The position numbers and the translations under genes were made by a program. From positions 1-64,000 of the forward strand of contig NZ_JOIY01000035.1 of assembly GCF_000720185.1 (NCBI RefSeq): a DNA stretch of 64,000 bases. Reading direction: 5' to 3'. The stretch is from Streptomyces sp. NRRL S-340 (GTDB lineage: Bacteria; Actinomycetota; Actinomycetes; Streptomycetales; Streptomycetaceae). Positions within the stretch are counted from its first letter, which is position 1. Each line of letters opens with the position of its first letter. Of this stretch, positions 1-7,885 are shown piece after piece. The notes under the pieces were generated by a model. That model saw only the letters and a list, made by a program, of their open reading frames with translations. It ran no database searches and was not told the origin of the DNA.

Positions 1-64
1 ACGGCGACCACCGAGATCTACACGTAAGGAGTCGTCGGCAGCGTCAGATGTGTATAAGAGACAG
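1..64. other. Illumina Nextera i5 adapter (sequencing artefact)
   Basis: The first 64 bases read as the end of the P5 flow-cell primer, then GTAAGGAG (the i5 index I remember as S505), the Nextera read-1 primer, and the transposase mosaic end AGATGTGTATAAGAGACAG at 46-64. This is library adapter, not genome. Open reading frames crossing it are artefacts. Confidence 0.98.
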
Positions 65-120
65 GGCGGGCACCGACCCGAGAGCCGGGGCACGGGACGG
101 AGGGCCCCCGGGGCAGGGAG

Positions 121-258
121 GCCCGCTGGGGCCGGCGCCCTGCCCCGGGTGCGGGATCGGACCGGACGGCCAGGGGCCCCGGGCGGGGGCGGGGCGGGGT
201 TCGGAGGGGGCCCGGGGCGGGGCGGGCCGCTGGAGCCGGTGCCCTGCCCCGGGTGCGG
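121..258. repeat. Pair of 34-bp imperfect direct repeats
   Basis: Copies lie at 121-154 and 225-258, 104 bp apart and differing at a few positions, each ending in CCTGCCCCGGGTGCGG. They sit in G-rich DNA immediately downstream of the sortase stop codon. They could be part of its 3' untranslated region or a slippage product. I see no gene in 65-259. Confidence 0.55.
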
Positions 259-259
259 T

Positions 260-1018
260 TCACTTCGTCGACGTCAGGTGGGCGAACACGACCACGTTGC
301 TGGAGTAGCCGGTCCGCCGGGTGTAGAGGCCGCCGCAGGTGATGACGTGCAGTTCGGGTCTGCGGGCGGGTCCGTACACCTCCTTGTCGGGGAAGCGGGC
401 CTTGTCGAAGACCCGTACCTTGTCCACGGTGTAGACGGCGGTACGGCCGTCCGCGCGCCGCACCTCGATGCGGCGGCCCGGCGGGAGCTGACCGAGGGCG
501 GCGAAGACGGCGGGCCCGGTCCTGGTGTCGCGGTGCCCGACCGCGAGGGCGGTGCCGGTCTCCCCCGGCGTGGGGCCGCCCCGGTACCAGCCGACCAGCT
601 TGGGCTTGTCGACCGGCGGCGTCTGGAGCTGCCGGTCGGCGTCCAGGCCGATCCCGGTGACGGGTGCGTCGATGCCGAGGGAGGGGATGCGCAGGGAGAC
701 CGCCGGGGAGCGGGGCAGCGGCCGGGGCGGGGGTGCGGCGGGGGCCGTACCGTCCCGGGGGCCGGACCGCTCTCCGTCCACGCCGCCGGAACCTCCGCCG
801 TCCGGACCGTCGCCCTCCGCCCCCTGTGCCCCGTCCGTCCCCGCGGTGGCCGTGGCGGCGGCGCGAGGTCCGGCCGCCCGCTGCGGCGCGCCGTGGTCGC
901 GGTGCCCCTCGCACCGCATCCCCACCGTCACCAGGACGGCCGTCAGCACGGCCGTCCTGGCGAGCCGGTAGGCGCGCCTTCGCCGCCAGGGCCTGCGTCC
1001 GCGCCTACGCGGCACCAT
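260..1018 (-). CDS. Class F sortase (membrane transpeptidase)
   Basis: A 252-residue protein with an Arg-rich N-terminus and one membrane segment (about 20-35), a Pro/Gly/Ala-rich linker to residue 105, then a sortase domain. The catalytic triad is readable: His162 in AVGHRDT, Cys228 in VITCGG, and Arg234 or 235 in TRRTGY. Class F sortases are actinobacterial extracellular transpeptidases that cleave a sorting signal and join the protein to another amine; the substrates of most are unknown. The start overlaps the 3' end of the upstream secreted-protein gene by 14 bp, so the two are probably co-translated. This makes that neighbour the first candidate substrate. Confidence 0.9.
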   Translation of the reverse strand: MVPRRRGRRPWRRRRAYRLARTAVLTAVLVTVGMRCEGHRDHGAPQRAAGPRAAATATAGTDGAQGAEGDGPDGGGSGGVDGERSGPRDGTAPAAPPPRPLPRSPAVSLRIPSLGIDAPVTGIGLDADRQLQTPPVDKPKLVGWYRGGPTPGETGTALAVGHRDTRTGPAVFAALGQLPPGRRIEVRRADGRTAVYTVDKVRVFDKARFPDKEVYGPARRPELHVITCGGLYTRRTGYSSNVVVFAHLTSTK

Positions 1019-1679
1019 CGGTGCGCCGGCGGTTCAGCCGGAGGTACGCGACCCCGCCGACGACGACGAGACCGACGGCCGCGGCCCCGGCCACCGGGGT
1101 GAACGCGGCGGCCGAGGCCAGGCCGCCGCCGCCCGCGTGCACGCCGCCCTTGGGGCCCTGCGGGTCCCTGGCCGCCGGTCCGCCGTGCTGGTCGTTGCCG
1201 TCCCGGTCGTGGTCCTCAATCTGACCTCCGGGTCCCTGCGCGCCTTCCTTACGCCCGCTGTCCTCACGGCAGTTGACGTGGAAGATCTTCTCCTTGGGGA
1301 CGCCCGCGACGGTCCACATGAGCTTGTACTGCCCGTCGGCCAGCCCGAGCGGGTCGGTGTGTCCGGCACCGGCGGCCAGCGCGATGGTGCCGGTCACGGT
1401 GGCGCTGGTGGGCAGCGGGGGCATGGCCTGGATGGTGTAGCCGATGGTCGGCAGGACGTCGAAGTTGACGGCGTCCAGGTAGAACCGGCAGACCACCGGG
1501 TCGTCCTTGGAGACGCCGAAGGGCACGCCCACCCGGTGGATCTTGATGTCGCCGGCTTCCCCCTGGGCCACGGCGACGGGCGCTGCCAGCCACGTGGCAC
1601 CCGCCGCGGTCAGGGCCGTCAGGGCCGCGGCGGCACGGACGCGGGAGCCGAGGGTGCGTGGGAGTGTCAGGGTGGGCAT
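1005..1679 (-). CDS. Secreted, C-terminally membrane-tailed protein of unknown function
   Basis: A 224-residue protein with a signal peptide (about 1-39, ending AVAQG), one predicted extracellular domain with two cysteines (Cys64 and Cys137, a likely disulfide), a charged Gly/Asp-rich linker, then a tail of GGVHAGGGG at 178-186, a hydrophobic segment (about 193-213) and RLNRRR. This is the layout of a cell-wall sorting signal, but no LPXTG or LAXTG pentapeptide is present. The gene overlaps the class F sortase gene downstream. It may be a sortase F substrate with a non-canonical motif or simply a membrane-anchored protein. I do not recognise the extracellular domain. Confidence 0.75.
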   Translation of the reverse strand: MPTLTLPRTLGSRVRAAAALTALTAAGATWLAAPVAVAQGEAGDIKIHRVGVPFGVSKDDPVVCRFYLDAVNFDVLPTIGYTIQAMPPLPTSATVTGTIALAAGAGHTDPLGLADGQYKLMWTVAGVPKEKIFHVNCREDSGRKEGAQGPGGQIEDHDRDGNDQHGGPAARDPQGPKGGVHAGGGGLASAAAFTPVAGAAAVGLVVVGGVAYLRLNRRRTDGAA

Positions 1680-1691
1680 GCGCGTTCCTCC

Positions 1692-1733
1692 GAGTCAGAC
1701 GATTTTCATACAAATCGCTCTTTCACCTGACTC
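1692..1733. promoter_or_regulatory. Nested inverted repeats upstream of the sortase operon
   Basis: An outer perfect repeat, GAGTCAG (1692-1698) and CTGACTC (1727-1733), encloses an inner perfect repeat, CGATTT (1700-1705) and AAATCG (1712-1717). The block is unusually AT-rich for this genome and begins 13 bp upstream of the start codon at 1679. It may be an operator or a 5' untranslated stem. The regulator is unknown. Confidence 0.5.
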
Positions 1734-2021
1734 TCTTTCACATCACCCACCGGGTTCACCGCACCTCGCCCCGACGCGCCGCCCACTGTCATCCGTCCGG
1801 CGCAACGGAGCGCCGGACACACCCGCCGTACGTGGCACACGCCCGGCGTTCACGGCGCGCGGCCACCGTGCGCGGCGCACGGGCGGCGTACAGCGCAGGA
1901 GCGCACGCCGGTGTGCTGCGCAGGTTCGGCGCGCAGCGCATGCCAGGTGCAGGGCACGCGTCCGGCGCGCGACACAGGGGCGGTGTACGGCACGTGCCCG
2001 GCCACGGCACACGGGGTCCGC
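1734..2021. other. Intergenic, low-complexity CG/CA-rich DNA without a gene
   Basis: The stretch between the sortase operon promoter and the TetR stop codon is dominated by short motifs of the type GGCGCACG and GTGCGC. All frames give Arg/Ala/His-rich translations without codon bias, and no ribosome binding site or recognisable protein is visible. Confidence 0.5.
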
Positions 2022-2657
2022 TCAGTCCAGCACCCGGCCCAGGTACGCCCGCAGCAGCTCCCGCATCTCGCCGATGATCTTCTCGTCGCCATCGGGTTCG
2101 ACCCGGAAGGCGAGCTGGACGAGGGTGTCGGCGGTCTCGACGGCTATCAGGAACGTGCGGCGCAGATCGTCGCCGGGTTCCTGGCGCAGGTGGCCGGCCA
2201 GCAGCTGGGTGAGGAGGTCGGCGAGGCGGTGGTTGGGCTCGGCGTGACGGGCGCCGAGCGGTATCTGGTTGCCGAAGTCGACGAGCGAGAACCCGGGGGC
2301 GGTGCGCTTCATCGCCAGGTACTCGTCGAGCACGGCGTCCAGGGCGGAGCGCCAGCCGCCGTCCGCCGTCTCCTTCAGCCGTTCCCGTACGCGTTCGGTG
2401 TAGCGCTCCAGGTTGCGGTGGGCCAGCGCGTCGGCCATCGCGCGCTTGTTGCCGAAGAACCGGTAGACCGAGCCGATGGGCACGCCGGCGCGCAGGGCGA
2501 CGGCGCGCGTGCTCAGCGCGTCGTAACCGACCTCGTCGAGGAGATCGGCGCAGGCGTCGAGGATCCTGGTCAGCCGTTCGGCGCTGCGCCGCTGCACGGG
2601 TGCGCGGCGGAGCGGGGTCGCATGGGGCACGGGCCTCATCATGCCCGTCCGCGGCAT
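2022..2657 (-). CDS. TetR/AcrR family transcriptional regulator
   Basis: A 211-residue protein with a basic N-terminus, a TetR helix-turn-helix at about 25-72 (recognition part PIGSVYRFFGNKRAMADAL) and an all-helical ligand/dimer domain to the C-terminus. It follows a lipoprotein gene: the lipoprotein TGA lies at 2641-2639 and in-frame ATG codons at 2642 and 2639 overlap it, so translational coupling is likely. The true start is probably one of these rather than 2657. No divergent target gene is adjacent, so it probably regulates its own operon or distant genes. The ligand is unknown. Confidence 0.85.
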   Translation of the reverse strand: MPRTGMMRPVPHATPLRRAPVQRRSAERLTRILDACADLLDEVGYDALSTRAVALRAGVPIGSVYRFFGNKRAMADALAHRNLERYTERVRERLKETADGGWRSALDAVLDEYLAMKRTAPGFSLVDFGNQIPLGARHAEPNHRLADLLTQLLAGHLRQEPGDDLRRTFLIAVETADTLVQLAFRVEPDGDEKIIGEMRELLRAYLGRVLD

Positions 2658-3475
2658 CCGGGTGAAGCGCTCCCGGATGCACGCGCCAGGACCGCCGGTG
2701 CCCCCGGCGCGCGAACGGCACGCTCCACGCCCACCTCCGCCACCGCACCGCCGCCCGCCGCGGACGCTCCACCCGCCGTTGCCGCCTCACCCCCTGCGGA
2801 CGTCGTTCCACCCGCCCGCGTCGCCCCGCCCCCGAACGTCGCTCCACCTCCCGGCACGGCGCCACTCCCGGGCCTCGCGCCTTCCCCCGGCCTCGCGCCC
2901 TCCGTGGCGTACGGGTCGACCGCCGTGGCGTGCGGGTCGGCCGCCGTGGCGTGCGGGTCGGCCGCCGTGGCGTGCGGGTCGGCCGCCGTGATGTCCGCCG
3001 TGCTCTGCACCGGCTTGCCGGACACCGCCCACACCGTGTCGTCGTCGGCGTACAGCCGGGCCGTGACGTGGTGGGTGCCGCGGGGGACCAGGCGGGCGGA
3101 GAGGCGGTACTCGGGGGTGCGCAGACGGCCCACGGGGCGGCCGTCGACCAGCAGCCGGGCGAGGCCGCGCCCGGCGGCGGGGCGCGCCGCGGTGCCGGCC
3201 GGGGAGAAGCGGAAGCGGCGGACGGTCAGCCGCACGTCCCAGCTGCCGGCGGCGTCCGGCCGCACCTCGACGCCGATCTCCGGTGCGTCCTTCCTGTCCA
3301 CCTCGCGGAAGGCCCGCCCCTCCTCGTCGGTGTGGCCGGTGATCCTGCCCACCGGGCCCGCCGATTTCCCTTCCCCGCTCCCCCGCGCGCCGCCCGCGCC
3401 GCACCCCGCCGATCCGGCGAGCAGCAGGGCACAGACCGCGAGCGCGGCGAGAGGCCGGCGCGTCCACGACGTCAT
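2639..3475 (-). CDS. Putative secreted lipoprotein with repeat-rich C-terminus
   Basis: A 278-residue protein. The N-terminus MTSWTRRPLAALAV leads into a hydrophobic segment and a lipobox LAGSAGC with Cys25 as the lipidation site. Residues 30-165 look like a folded beta-rich domain (RLYADDDTVWAVSGKPV near its end). The rest is four 7-residue repeats of the type TAADPHA, then Gly/Ala/Thr-rich low complexity that is probably disordered. The stop codon overlaps the TetR start region, giving a two-gene operon. I do not recognise the domain. The low-complexity end could read differently if assembly of the 21-bp repeats is wrong. Confidence 0.7.
   Translation of the reverse strand: MTSWTRRPLAALAVCALLLAGSAGCGAGGARGSGEGKSAGPVGRITGHTDEEGRAFREVDRKDAPEIGVEVRPDAAGSWDVRLTVRRFRFSPAGTAARPAAGRGLARLLVDGRPVGRLRTPEYRLSARLVPRGTHHVTARLYADDDTVWAVSGKPVQSTADITAADPHATAADPHATAADPHATAVDPYATEGARPGEGARPGSGAVPGGGATFGGGATRAGGTTSAGGEAATAGGASAAGGGAVAEVGVERAVRAPGAPAVLARASGSASPGCRGRA
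2904..2987. repeat. Four tandem copies of a 21-bp unit inside the lipoprotein gene
   Basis: Copies start at 2904, 2925, 2946 and 2967. The last three are identical and the first differs at two positions. The period is a multiple of three, so copy-number change keeps the lipoprotein reading frame. The unit encodes a 7-residue ADPHAT-type repeat on the minus strand. Confidence 0.85.
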
Positions 3476-3563
3476 GCACCGGAGAGTAGAACAGCGGTCC
3501 GACGGCCGGATCCCTCTCAGGTCGGGTTCCGGCCGTCCGCCGCGAGGAGGGCCCGTGGCCCTC

Positions 3564-3603
3564 TTGCGCGCGCGAAAACGCAATCCTACGGTGACCCATA
3601 GGA
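3564..3603. promoter_or_regulatory. Two adjacent short inverted repeats upstream of hmgA
   Basis: TTGCG (3564-3568) pairs with CGCAA (3579-3583), and TCCTA (3584-3588) pairs with TAGGA (3599-3603); both have 10-bp spacers. They lie 23-62 bp before the hmgA start, where a promoter and operator are expected. The adjacent GntR-family regulator is one candidate ligand. The arms are only five bases, so this is tentative. Confidence 0.35.
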
Positions 3604-3625
3604 ATCGGGTTGCAAGGGAGCGATC

Positions 3626-4942
3626 ATGAGCGGGGACGCACGCAAGACCGCCGAGGCACTGGAGTACCTCTCCGGATTCGGCAACGAGCACAGCTCGCAG
3701 GCCATTGCGGGCGCGCTGCCCGAGGGCCGCAACTCGCCCCAGCGCGCCCCCCTCGGGCTGTACGCGGAGCAGCTCAGCGGTACCGCGTTCACCGAGCCCA
3801 GGGCGCACAACCGCCGCTCGTGGCTGTACCGCATCCGCCCCTCGGCGGCCCACCCGGCGTTCGCCCGCACCGGCAACGGCACGCTGCGCACGGCGCCCTT
3901 CACGCAGACGGTGCCCGACCCGAACCGGCTGCGCTGGAACCCGCTGCCGGAGCCGGGGCGGGGCACGGACTTCCTCGCGGGCCTGTGGACCCTCGGCGGC
4001 AACGGCGACGTCGCCCAGCGCACCGGCATGGCGGTGCACCTGTATCACGCCAACTCCTCGATGGAGCGCGTCTTCAGCGACGCGGACGGCGAGCTGCTGA
4101 TCGTGCCGGAGCGCGGCGGCCTGCTGCTGCGCACGGAGTTCGGCCTGCTGCACGCCGAGCCGGGCCATGTGGCGCTGATCCCGCGCGGGGTGCGCTTCCG
4201 CGTGGAGCTGCTGGACGCGAGCGCCCGCGGCTACGTCTGCGAGAACTACGGCGCCCCCTTCCGCCTCCCCGACCTCGGCCCGATCGGCGCCAACGGCCTC
4301 GCCAACGCCCGGGACTTCCGCGCGCCGGTCGCCGCCTACGAGGACGTGGACGGTCCGGTGGAGGTGGTGAACAAGTTCTGCGGCAACCTCTGGTCGGCCA
4401 CCTACGACCACTCCCCGCTCGACGTCGTCGCCTGGCACGGCAACCATGTGCCGTACGTCTACGACCTGCGCCGCTTCAACGTCATCGGGACGATCTCCTA
4501 CGACCACCCGGACCCGTCGGTCTTCACGGTGCTGACCTCGCCGAGCGACACCCCGGGCCTGGCCGGCGTGGACTTCGTCGTCTTCGCGCCGCGCTGGCTG
4601 GTGGGCGAGGACACCTTCCGGCCGCCGTACTTCCACCGGAACGTGATGAGCGAGTACATGGGCCTGATCGAGGGCGCCTACGACGCCAAGGCGGAGGGTT
4701 TCGTGCCGGGCGGCGGCTCGCTGCACAACATGATGTCGGCGCACGGGCCGGACCGGGAGACCTTCGAGCGGGCGAGCACGGCCGAGCTGGCGCCGCAGAA
4801 GATCGACGACGGGCTGGCGTTCATGTTCGAGACGCGCTGGCCCGTCACGCTCACCCCGCACGCGGCCCGGGCGGACCACCTCCAGCAGCGCTACGACGAC
4901 GTCTGGCAGGGCCTGGAGAAGCACTTCAGGCCGTTGCACTGA
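3626..4942 (+). CDS. hmgA: Homogentisate 1,2-dioxygenase
   Basis: This non-haem iron enzyme opens the ring of homogentisate to maleylacetoacetate in tyrosine and phenylalanine catabolism, in the cytoplasm. The 438-residue length is normal for the family. By alignment from memory with the human enzyme, the iron ligands are His337 and Glu343 ([13 protein letters not shown]) and His373 (SAHGPD); the active-site His is 271 (AWHGN). The start at 3626 follows AAGGGAG. A GntR regulator begins 26 bp downstream on the same strand and may control the pathway. No maleylacetoacetate isomerase, fumarylacetoacetase or 4-hydroxyphenylpyruvate dioxygenase gene is nearby, so the rest of the pathway is elsewhere. 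Confidence 0.97.
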   Translation: MSGDARKTAEALEYLSGFGNEHSSQAIAGALPEGRNSPQRAPLGLYAEQLSGTAFTEPRAHNRRSWLYRIRPSAAHPAFARTGNGTLRTAPFTQTVPDPNRLRWNPLPEPGRGTDFLAGLWTLGGNGDVAQRTGMAVHLYHANSSMERVFSDADGELLIVPERGGLLLRTEFGLLHAEPGHVALIPRGVRFRVELLDASARGYVCENYGAPFRLPDLGPIGANGLANARDFRAPVAAYEDVDGPVEVVNKFCGNLWSATYDHSPLDVVAWHGNHVPYVYDLRRFNVIGTISYDHPDPSVFTVLTSPSDTPGLAGVDFVVFAPRWLVGEDTFRPPYFHRNVMSEYMGLIEGAYDAKAEGFVPGGGSLHNMMSAHGPDRETFERASTAELAPQKIDDGLAFMFETRWPVTLTPHAARADHLQQRYDDVWQGLEKHFRPLH

Positions 4943-4968
4943 GCGGGCCCGACCGGTACGGATAGGCC

Positions 4969-5718
4969 GTGACCTCCTTTGCTCCGGATTCGATCGTCCT
5001 GAACCGCAAGCTGCCGCTGTGGTACCAGGTGTCCCAGTCGCTGCGCGCCTCCATCCTCGGCCGCTCACCCCGGGACCCGCTGCGCCTGCCCACCGAGGAA
5101 CAGCTGGCCGGGCACTACGGCGTGAGCGTGCTGACCATGCGGCAGGCGCTGAAGGAGCTGGAGGACGAGGGGCTGATCACCCGGCACCGGCGGCGCGGCA
5201 CGTTCATCGCGCCGGCCGCCCACCGGGGCGCCCCGGTGCGGCTGCTCGGCTCGGTGGACGCGATCGTGGCCCAGCAGTCCGGCATGACGACCGAGCTGCT
5301 GGAGCACGGCCCGGCGCCGGTGACCGGCGAACTCGCCGAGTTCTTCCCGGACCTGGAGGAGGTGGCGGCCTACCACCGGCTGCGCAGCGACGAGAAGACG
5401 GGCGAGCCCACCAACCACGCCCGCAACTACGTCCGTCCGGAGCTGGCCGAGCGCATAGCGCCGCAGGACCTGGTGCGCTGGCCGATGACCAAGGTGCTGC
5501 GGGACGTGGTGGGCGCCGACATCAGCCGGATCACGGACACCGTGCAGGCGCGGCTGGCCGACCCGGAGACGGCGCGGCTGCTGGAAGTGCCGCTGCTCAG
5601 CCCGATCCTGCACTACACGGGGATCACCTACGACGGTGCGGGCAGGCCGCTGGACGTGGTGGTCATCCACTACCGCGGGGACCGTTTCTCCTTCACGGTC
5701 ACGCTCGACGCAACGTGA
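4969..5718 (+). CDS. GntR family regulator, HutC/UTRA subfamily
   Basis: A 249-residue protein starting at GTG. A winged helix at about 12-82 (LPTEEQLAGHYGVSVLTMRQ, then the wing RHRRRGTFI) is followed by a UTRA ligand-binding domain at about 95-245 ending PLDVVVIHYRGDRFSF. HutC-type regulators usually repress catabolic genes and are released by a pathway metabolite. Its position 26 bp downstream of hmgA in the same direction suggests co-transcription and a role in aromatic amino acid breakdown. That role is inference from context only. Confidence 0.9.
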   Translation: MTSFAPDSIVLNRKLPLWYQVSQSLRASILGRSPRDPLRLPTEEQLAGHYGVSVLTMRQALKELEDEGLITRHRRRGTFIAPAAHRGAPVRLLGSVDAIVAQQSGMTTELLEHGPAPVTGELAEFFPDLEEVAAYHRLRSDEKTGEPTNHARNYVRPELAERIAPQDLVRWPMTKVLRDVVGADISRITDTVQARLADPETARLLEVPLLSPILHYTGITYDGAGRPLDVVVIHYRGDRFSFTVTLDAT

Positions 5719-5744
5719 CCTGGCCGCCGTCGCCGCGTCGTACG

Positions 5745-6926
5745 ATGCCCGGCGTGACGCACGACGACGCCCCGCTGCTGGCGGACCTCATGCCGTGGTC
5801 CGTCGCACCGCCGCGGCTGGGCCGGGCATGGCCCGCGGCCCCGGACCCGGCGAGTCTCAAGGCCCGCTGGGACGCCCTGCTGAAGGCGGCGGGGGCCGAC
5901 CGGGAGACCCTGTTCGAGCCGACCCGCTCGCGCACGCCGTACACCGCGGTGGGGCAGCTGCCCGGCCGGTCCGGCGGCACGGAGCCGCTGGTACGGGCCT
6001 CGGGACCGTGTCCGGAGCCGGTCCGGGTGCTGATGGCCCCCTTCGACGAGCAGTGGCTCCTGCCGGACAACCGGCTGATCGACGCGGCCCGGCCCGAGCT
6101 GTGGCGGGTGGCGGACGAACGGCAGATCTTCGCGGTGGAGACGGGCGCGGCCGCGGGCGCCGGGGAGCCGGCGCTGCTGGCGACGTCGCTGCCGCCGTTC
6201 CCGCGGCCGGGCCGGATCCGCCCGCTGTACCGCCGCCCGGGGGCGCGGGAGCCGAACCTGGCGCCCGGTCTGCCGGAGTACCTGGCGGCCCGTCTCGGGC
6301 ACCGGCCCGACCCGGTCGACGTGCTCGCCTGGGCGCTGGCGGCGGCCCGGCCGGGCCCGGACGGCCTCGCCGTCCCGCTCACCGCGGACGCCGGGCGGTG
6401 GGCGCGGGGCGTCGAGGCGGGGCGCAGGGCGCTGTGGCTGATGCGCCGCGACGGTGAGCGGCCCAGGCTGCCCGGCGGGCGCCGCCCCTACGTCCGCGCG
6501 CCCCTGCCGGCCCGCCCGCTCGCCCTCCGCTACGACCGGGACGAGGAGACCCTCCACCTCGACGGGGGCCGCATCTCGCCCGTGCCCGCGGCGGCCTGGG
6601 ACTTCACGGTCGGCTCGGTACGGGTCCTGGAGCAGTGGTTCACGGCCCGCACGGCGGAGGGCGAACCGGGCACCCTGTCGGCGCTCCGTCCGGCCGCCTG
6701 GCCGCAGACGTGGACCTCGGAGCTGCTGGAACTCATCACCGTACTGGCGCTGCTGGGCGAAGTGCGGGCCGGCGGGGAGGCGGCGGCGCCGGAGGCGGGG
6801 GACGCCGTCACGGCCGCCGATCTGCGGGCGGCGGGGGTGCTGCCGGTCCCGGAGGCGGCCCGCCGGCCGGCCTCGGTCCTCGGCCTCGCGGAAGAGGGTC
6901 CCGGGGGCCAGTTCACCCTGATCTGA
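5745..6926 (+). CDS. Solitary type ISP restriction-modification specificity-like protein
   Basis: A 393-residue protein (a GTG at 5754 is an alternative start). It resembles streptomycete proteins I remember annotated as type ISP restriction/modification enzyme, starting near THDDAPLLADLMPW and containing FDEQWLLPDNRLIDAARPEL. Complete type ISP enzymes such as LlaBIII are roughly 1,600-residue fusions of nuclease, helicase, methyltransferase and target-recognition domains. This protein covers only the recognition-like part and shows no helicase, nuclease or methyltransferase motif. It is not beside other restriction genes. It may be a DNA-binding remnant that took on another role. Expression with the upstream GntR gene is possible, since the gap is 26 bp. 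Confidence 0.65.
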   Translation: MPGVTHDDAPLLADLMPWSVAPPRLGRAWPAAPDPASLKARWDALLKAAGADRETLFEPTRSRTPYTAVGQLPGRSGGTEPLVRASGPCPEPVRVLMAPFDEQWLLPDNRLIDAARPELWRVADERQIFAVETGAAAGAGEPALLATSLPPFPRPGRIRPLYRRPGAREPNLAPGLPEYLAARLGHRPDPVDVLAWALAAARPGPDGLAVPLTADAGRWARGVEAGRRALWLMRRDGERPRLPGGRRPYVRAPLPARPLALRYDRDEETLHLDGGRISPVPAAAWDFTVGSVRVLEQWFTARTAEGEPGTLSALRPAAWPQTWTSELLELITVLALLGEVRAGGEAAAPEAGDAVTAADLRAAGVLPVPEAARRPASVLGLAEEGPGGQFTLI

Positions 6927-7067
6927 CGGCCGGCCCCGCGGGGCGGGCGACGCGGACCGCCTCACGGACCGCCTCCGGACCGGGCCGGCCGGTGCCCCCG
7001 GCGCCTTGGACGCCTGCACGTCTCCCGCGCCTTCACACCTTCCGCGCGCGTCCGCCGCGCGTCCGCC

Positions 7068-7123
7068 GCGCGTGCCTCAGCCGCGCGGCGCGTCGGCGGC
7101 GCGTGCCTCAGCCGCGCGGCGCG
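7068..7123. repeat. 25-bp direct duplication at the 3' end of a TetR gene
   Basis: Two identical 25-bp copies (7068-7092 and 7099-7123) begin GCGCGTGCCTCAG. The second contains the stop codon and last residues of the TetR gene ending at 7108; the first repeats the same gene end just downstream. This looks like a recent tandem duplication and has no coding effect. Confidence 0.8.
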
Positions 7124-7821
7124 AAGCCGTCCAGGACGCGCCCCAGCGCCCGTTCGAACACCGCCTCCAGGTCGATGGGCCCGGCGTCCTGCGTGAAGGA
7201 GGCCGCCAGCCTCGGATAGGCGCCGGTGGCGATCTGGCTGCCCAGGTAGGCGATCCGAACCGCCGTCTCCTGCTCCTCGGACCAGGGCAGGGAGCGGGTG
7301 CGTTCGGCGACGGCCAGCTCGTTGGAGACGTACATGGTCACCACGGCGTTGACCATGGCGATCAGCTCCATCTTGGTGCCGTAGGACGCCTCCAGCGGGT
7401 CCAGGCAGCCCAGGCAGTGCTCCAGGTAGCGCAGGACGTTGGGGCTGAAGCCGTAGACGCCCGACATCAGGCGCGGCAGCCAGGTGTGGCGGCGCATGAG
7501 GTCCCGGGACTGGTGGCCCACGCGGAGCATGTCGGCGCGCCAGTCGCCGCTGGGCTCCCACAGCTCGTGCTCGCCGCTGACGGCGTCCACCATCAGCTCG
7601 TACAGGTCCTCCTTGCGGGGGACGTAGTTGTACAGCGACATGGTGCCGCAGCCCAGTTCGGCGGCGACGTGCCGCATCGAGACCGCGTCCAGACCGCCCG
7701 CGTCGGCCAGCCGTACCGCCGCCGCCGCGATGTCGGCGCGGGTGTAGGCAGGCCGCGGTCCCCGTCCCGCCCGTTCGGGGCGGGACCAGATCACTTCGGG
7801 TCGGGCCGGTCGGCCAGCCAT
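7108..7821 (-). CDS. TetR family repressor of the adjacent ABC exporter
   Basis: A 237-residue protein. The TetR helix-turn-helix is at about 25-70 (RHVAAELGCGTMSLYNYVPRKEDL) and the C-terminal ligand domain covers about 80-230, of the type found next to drug exporters. It is transcribed divergently from the ABC exporter operon starting at 7886, and a perfect palindrome at 7851-7867 lies between them. The usual family logic is repression of both itself and the exporter, released by the exported compound. The identity of that compound cannot be read from sequence. Confidence 0.93.
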   Translation of the reverse strand: MAGRPARPEVIWSRPERAGRGPRPAYTRADIAAAAVRLADAGGLDAVSMRHVAAELGCGTMSLYNYVPRKEDLYELMVDAVSGEHELWEPSGDWRADMLRVGHQSRDLMRRHTWLPRLMSGVYGFSPNVLRYLEHCLGCLDPLEASYGTKMELIAMVNAVVTMYVSNELAVAERTRSLPWSEEQETAVRIAYLGSQIATGAYPRLAASFTQDAGPIDLEAVFERALGRVLDGFAPRG

Positions 7822-7850
7822 GGATCATCACCTCGCCCCCTCATCCTAGT

Positions 7851-7867
7851 TACGTACACCGTACGTA
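7851..7867. promoter_or_regulatory. Primary TetR operator, perfect 7-3-7 palindrome
   Basis: TACGTACACCGTACGTA is a perfect inverted repeat with a 3-bp spacer. It lies 30 bp upstream of the TetR start and 19 bp upstream of the exporter ATG, placing it over both promoters. Size, symmetry and location are those of a TetR-family operator. Confidence 0.8.
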
Positions 7868-7885
7868 GTGCGCTATGGTCGACGC

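Noticed and set aside
18-308. Open frames translating to MCIRDR... and ...YTHLTLPTTPYV at the start of the window
   Set aside because: These are translations of the Nextera adapter and recur in contaminated assemblies; they are not genes.
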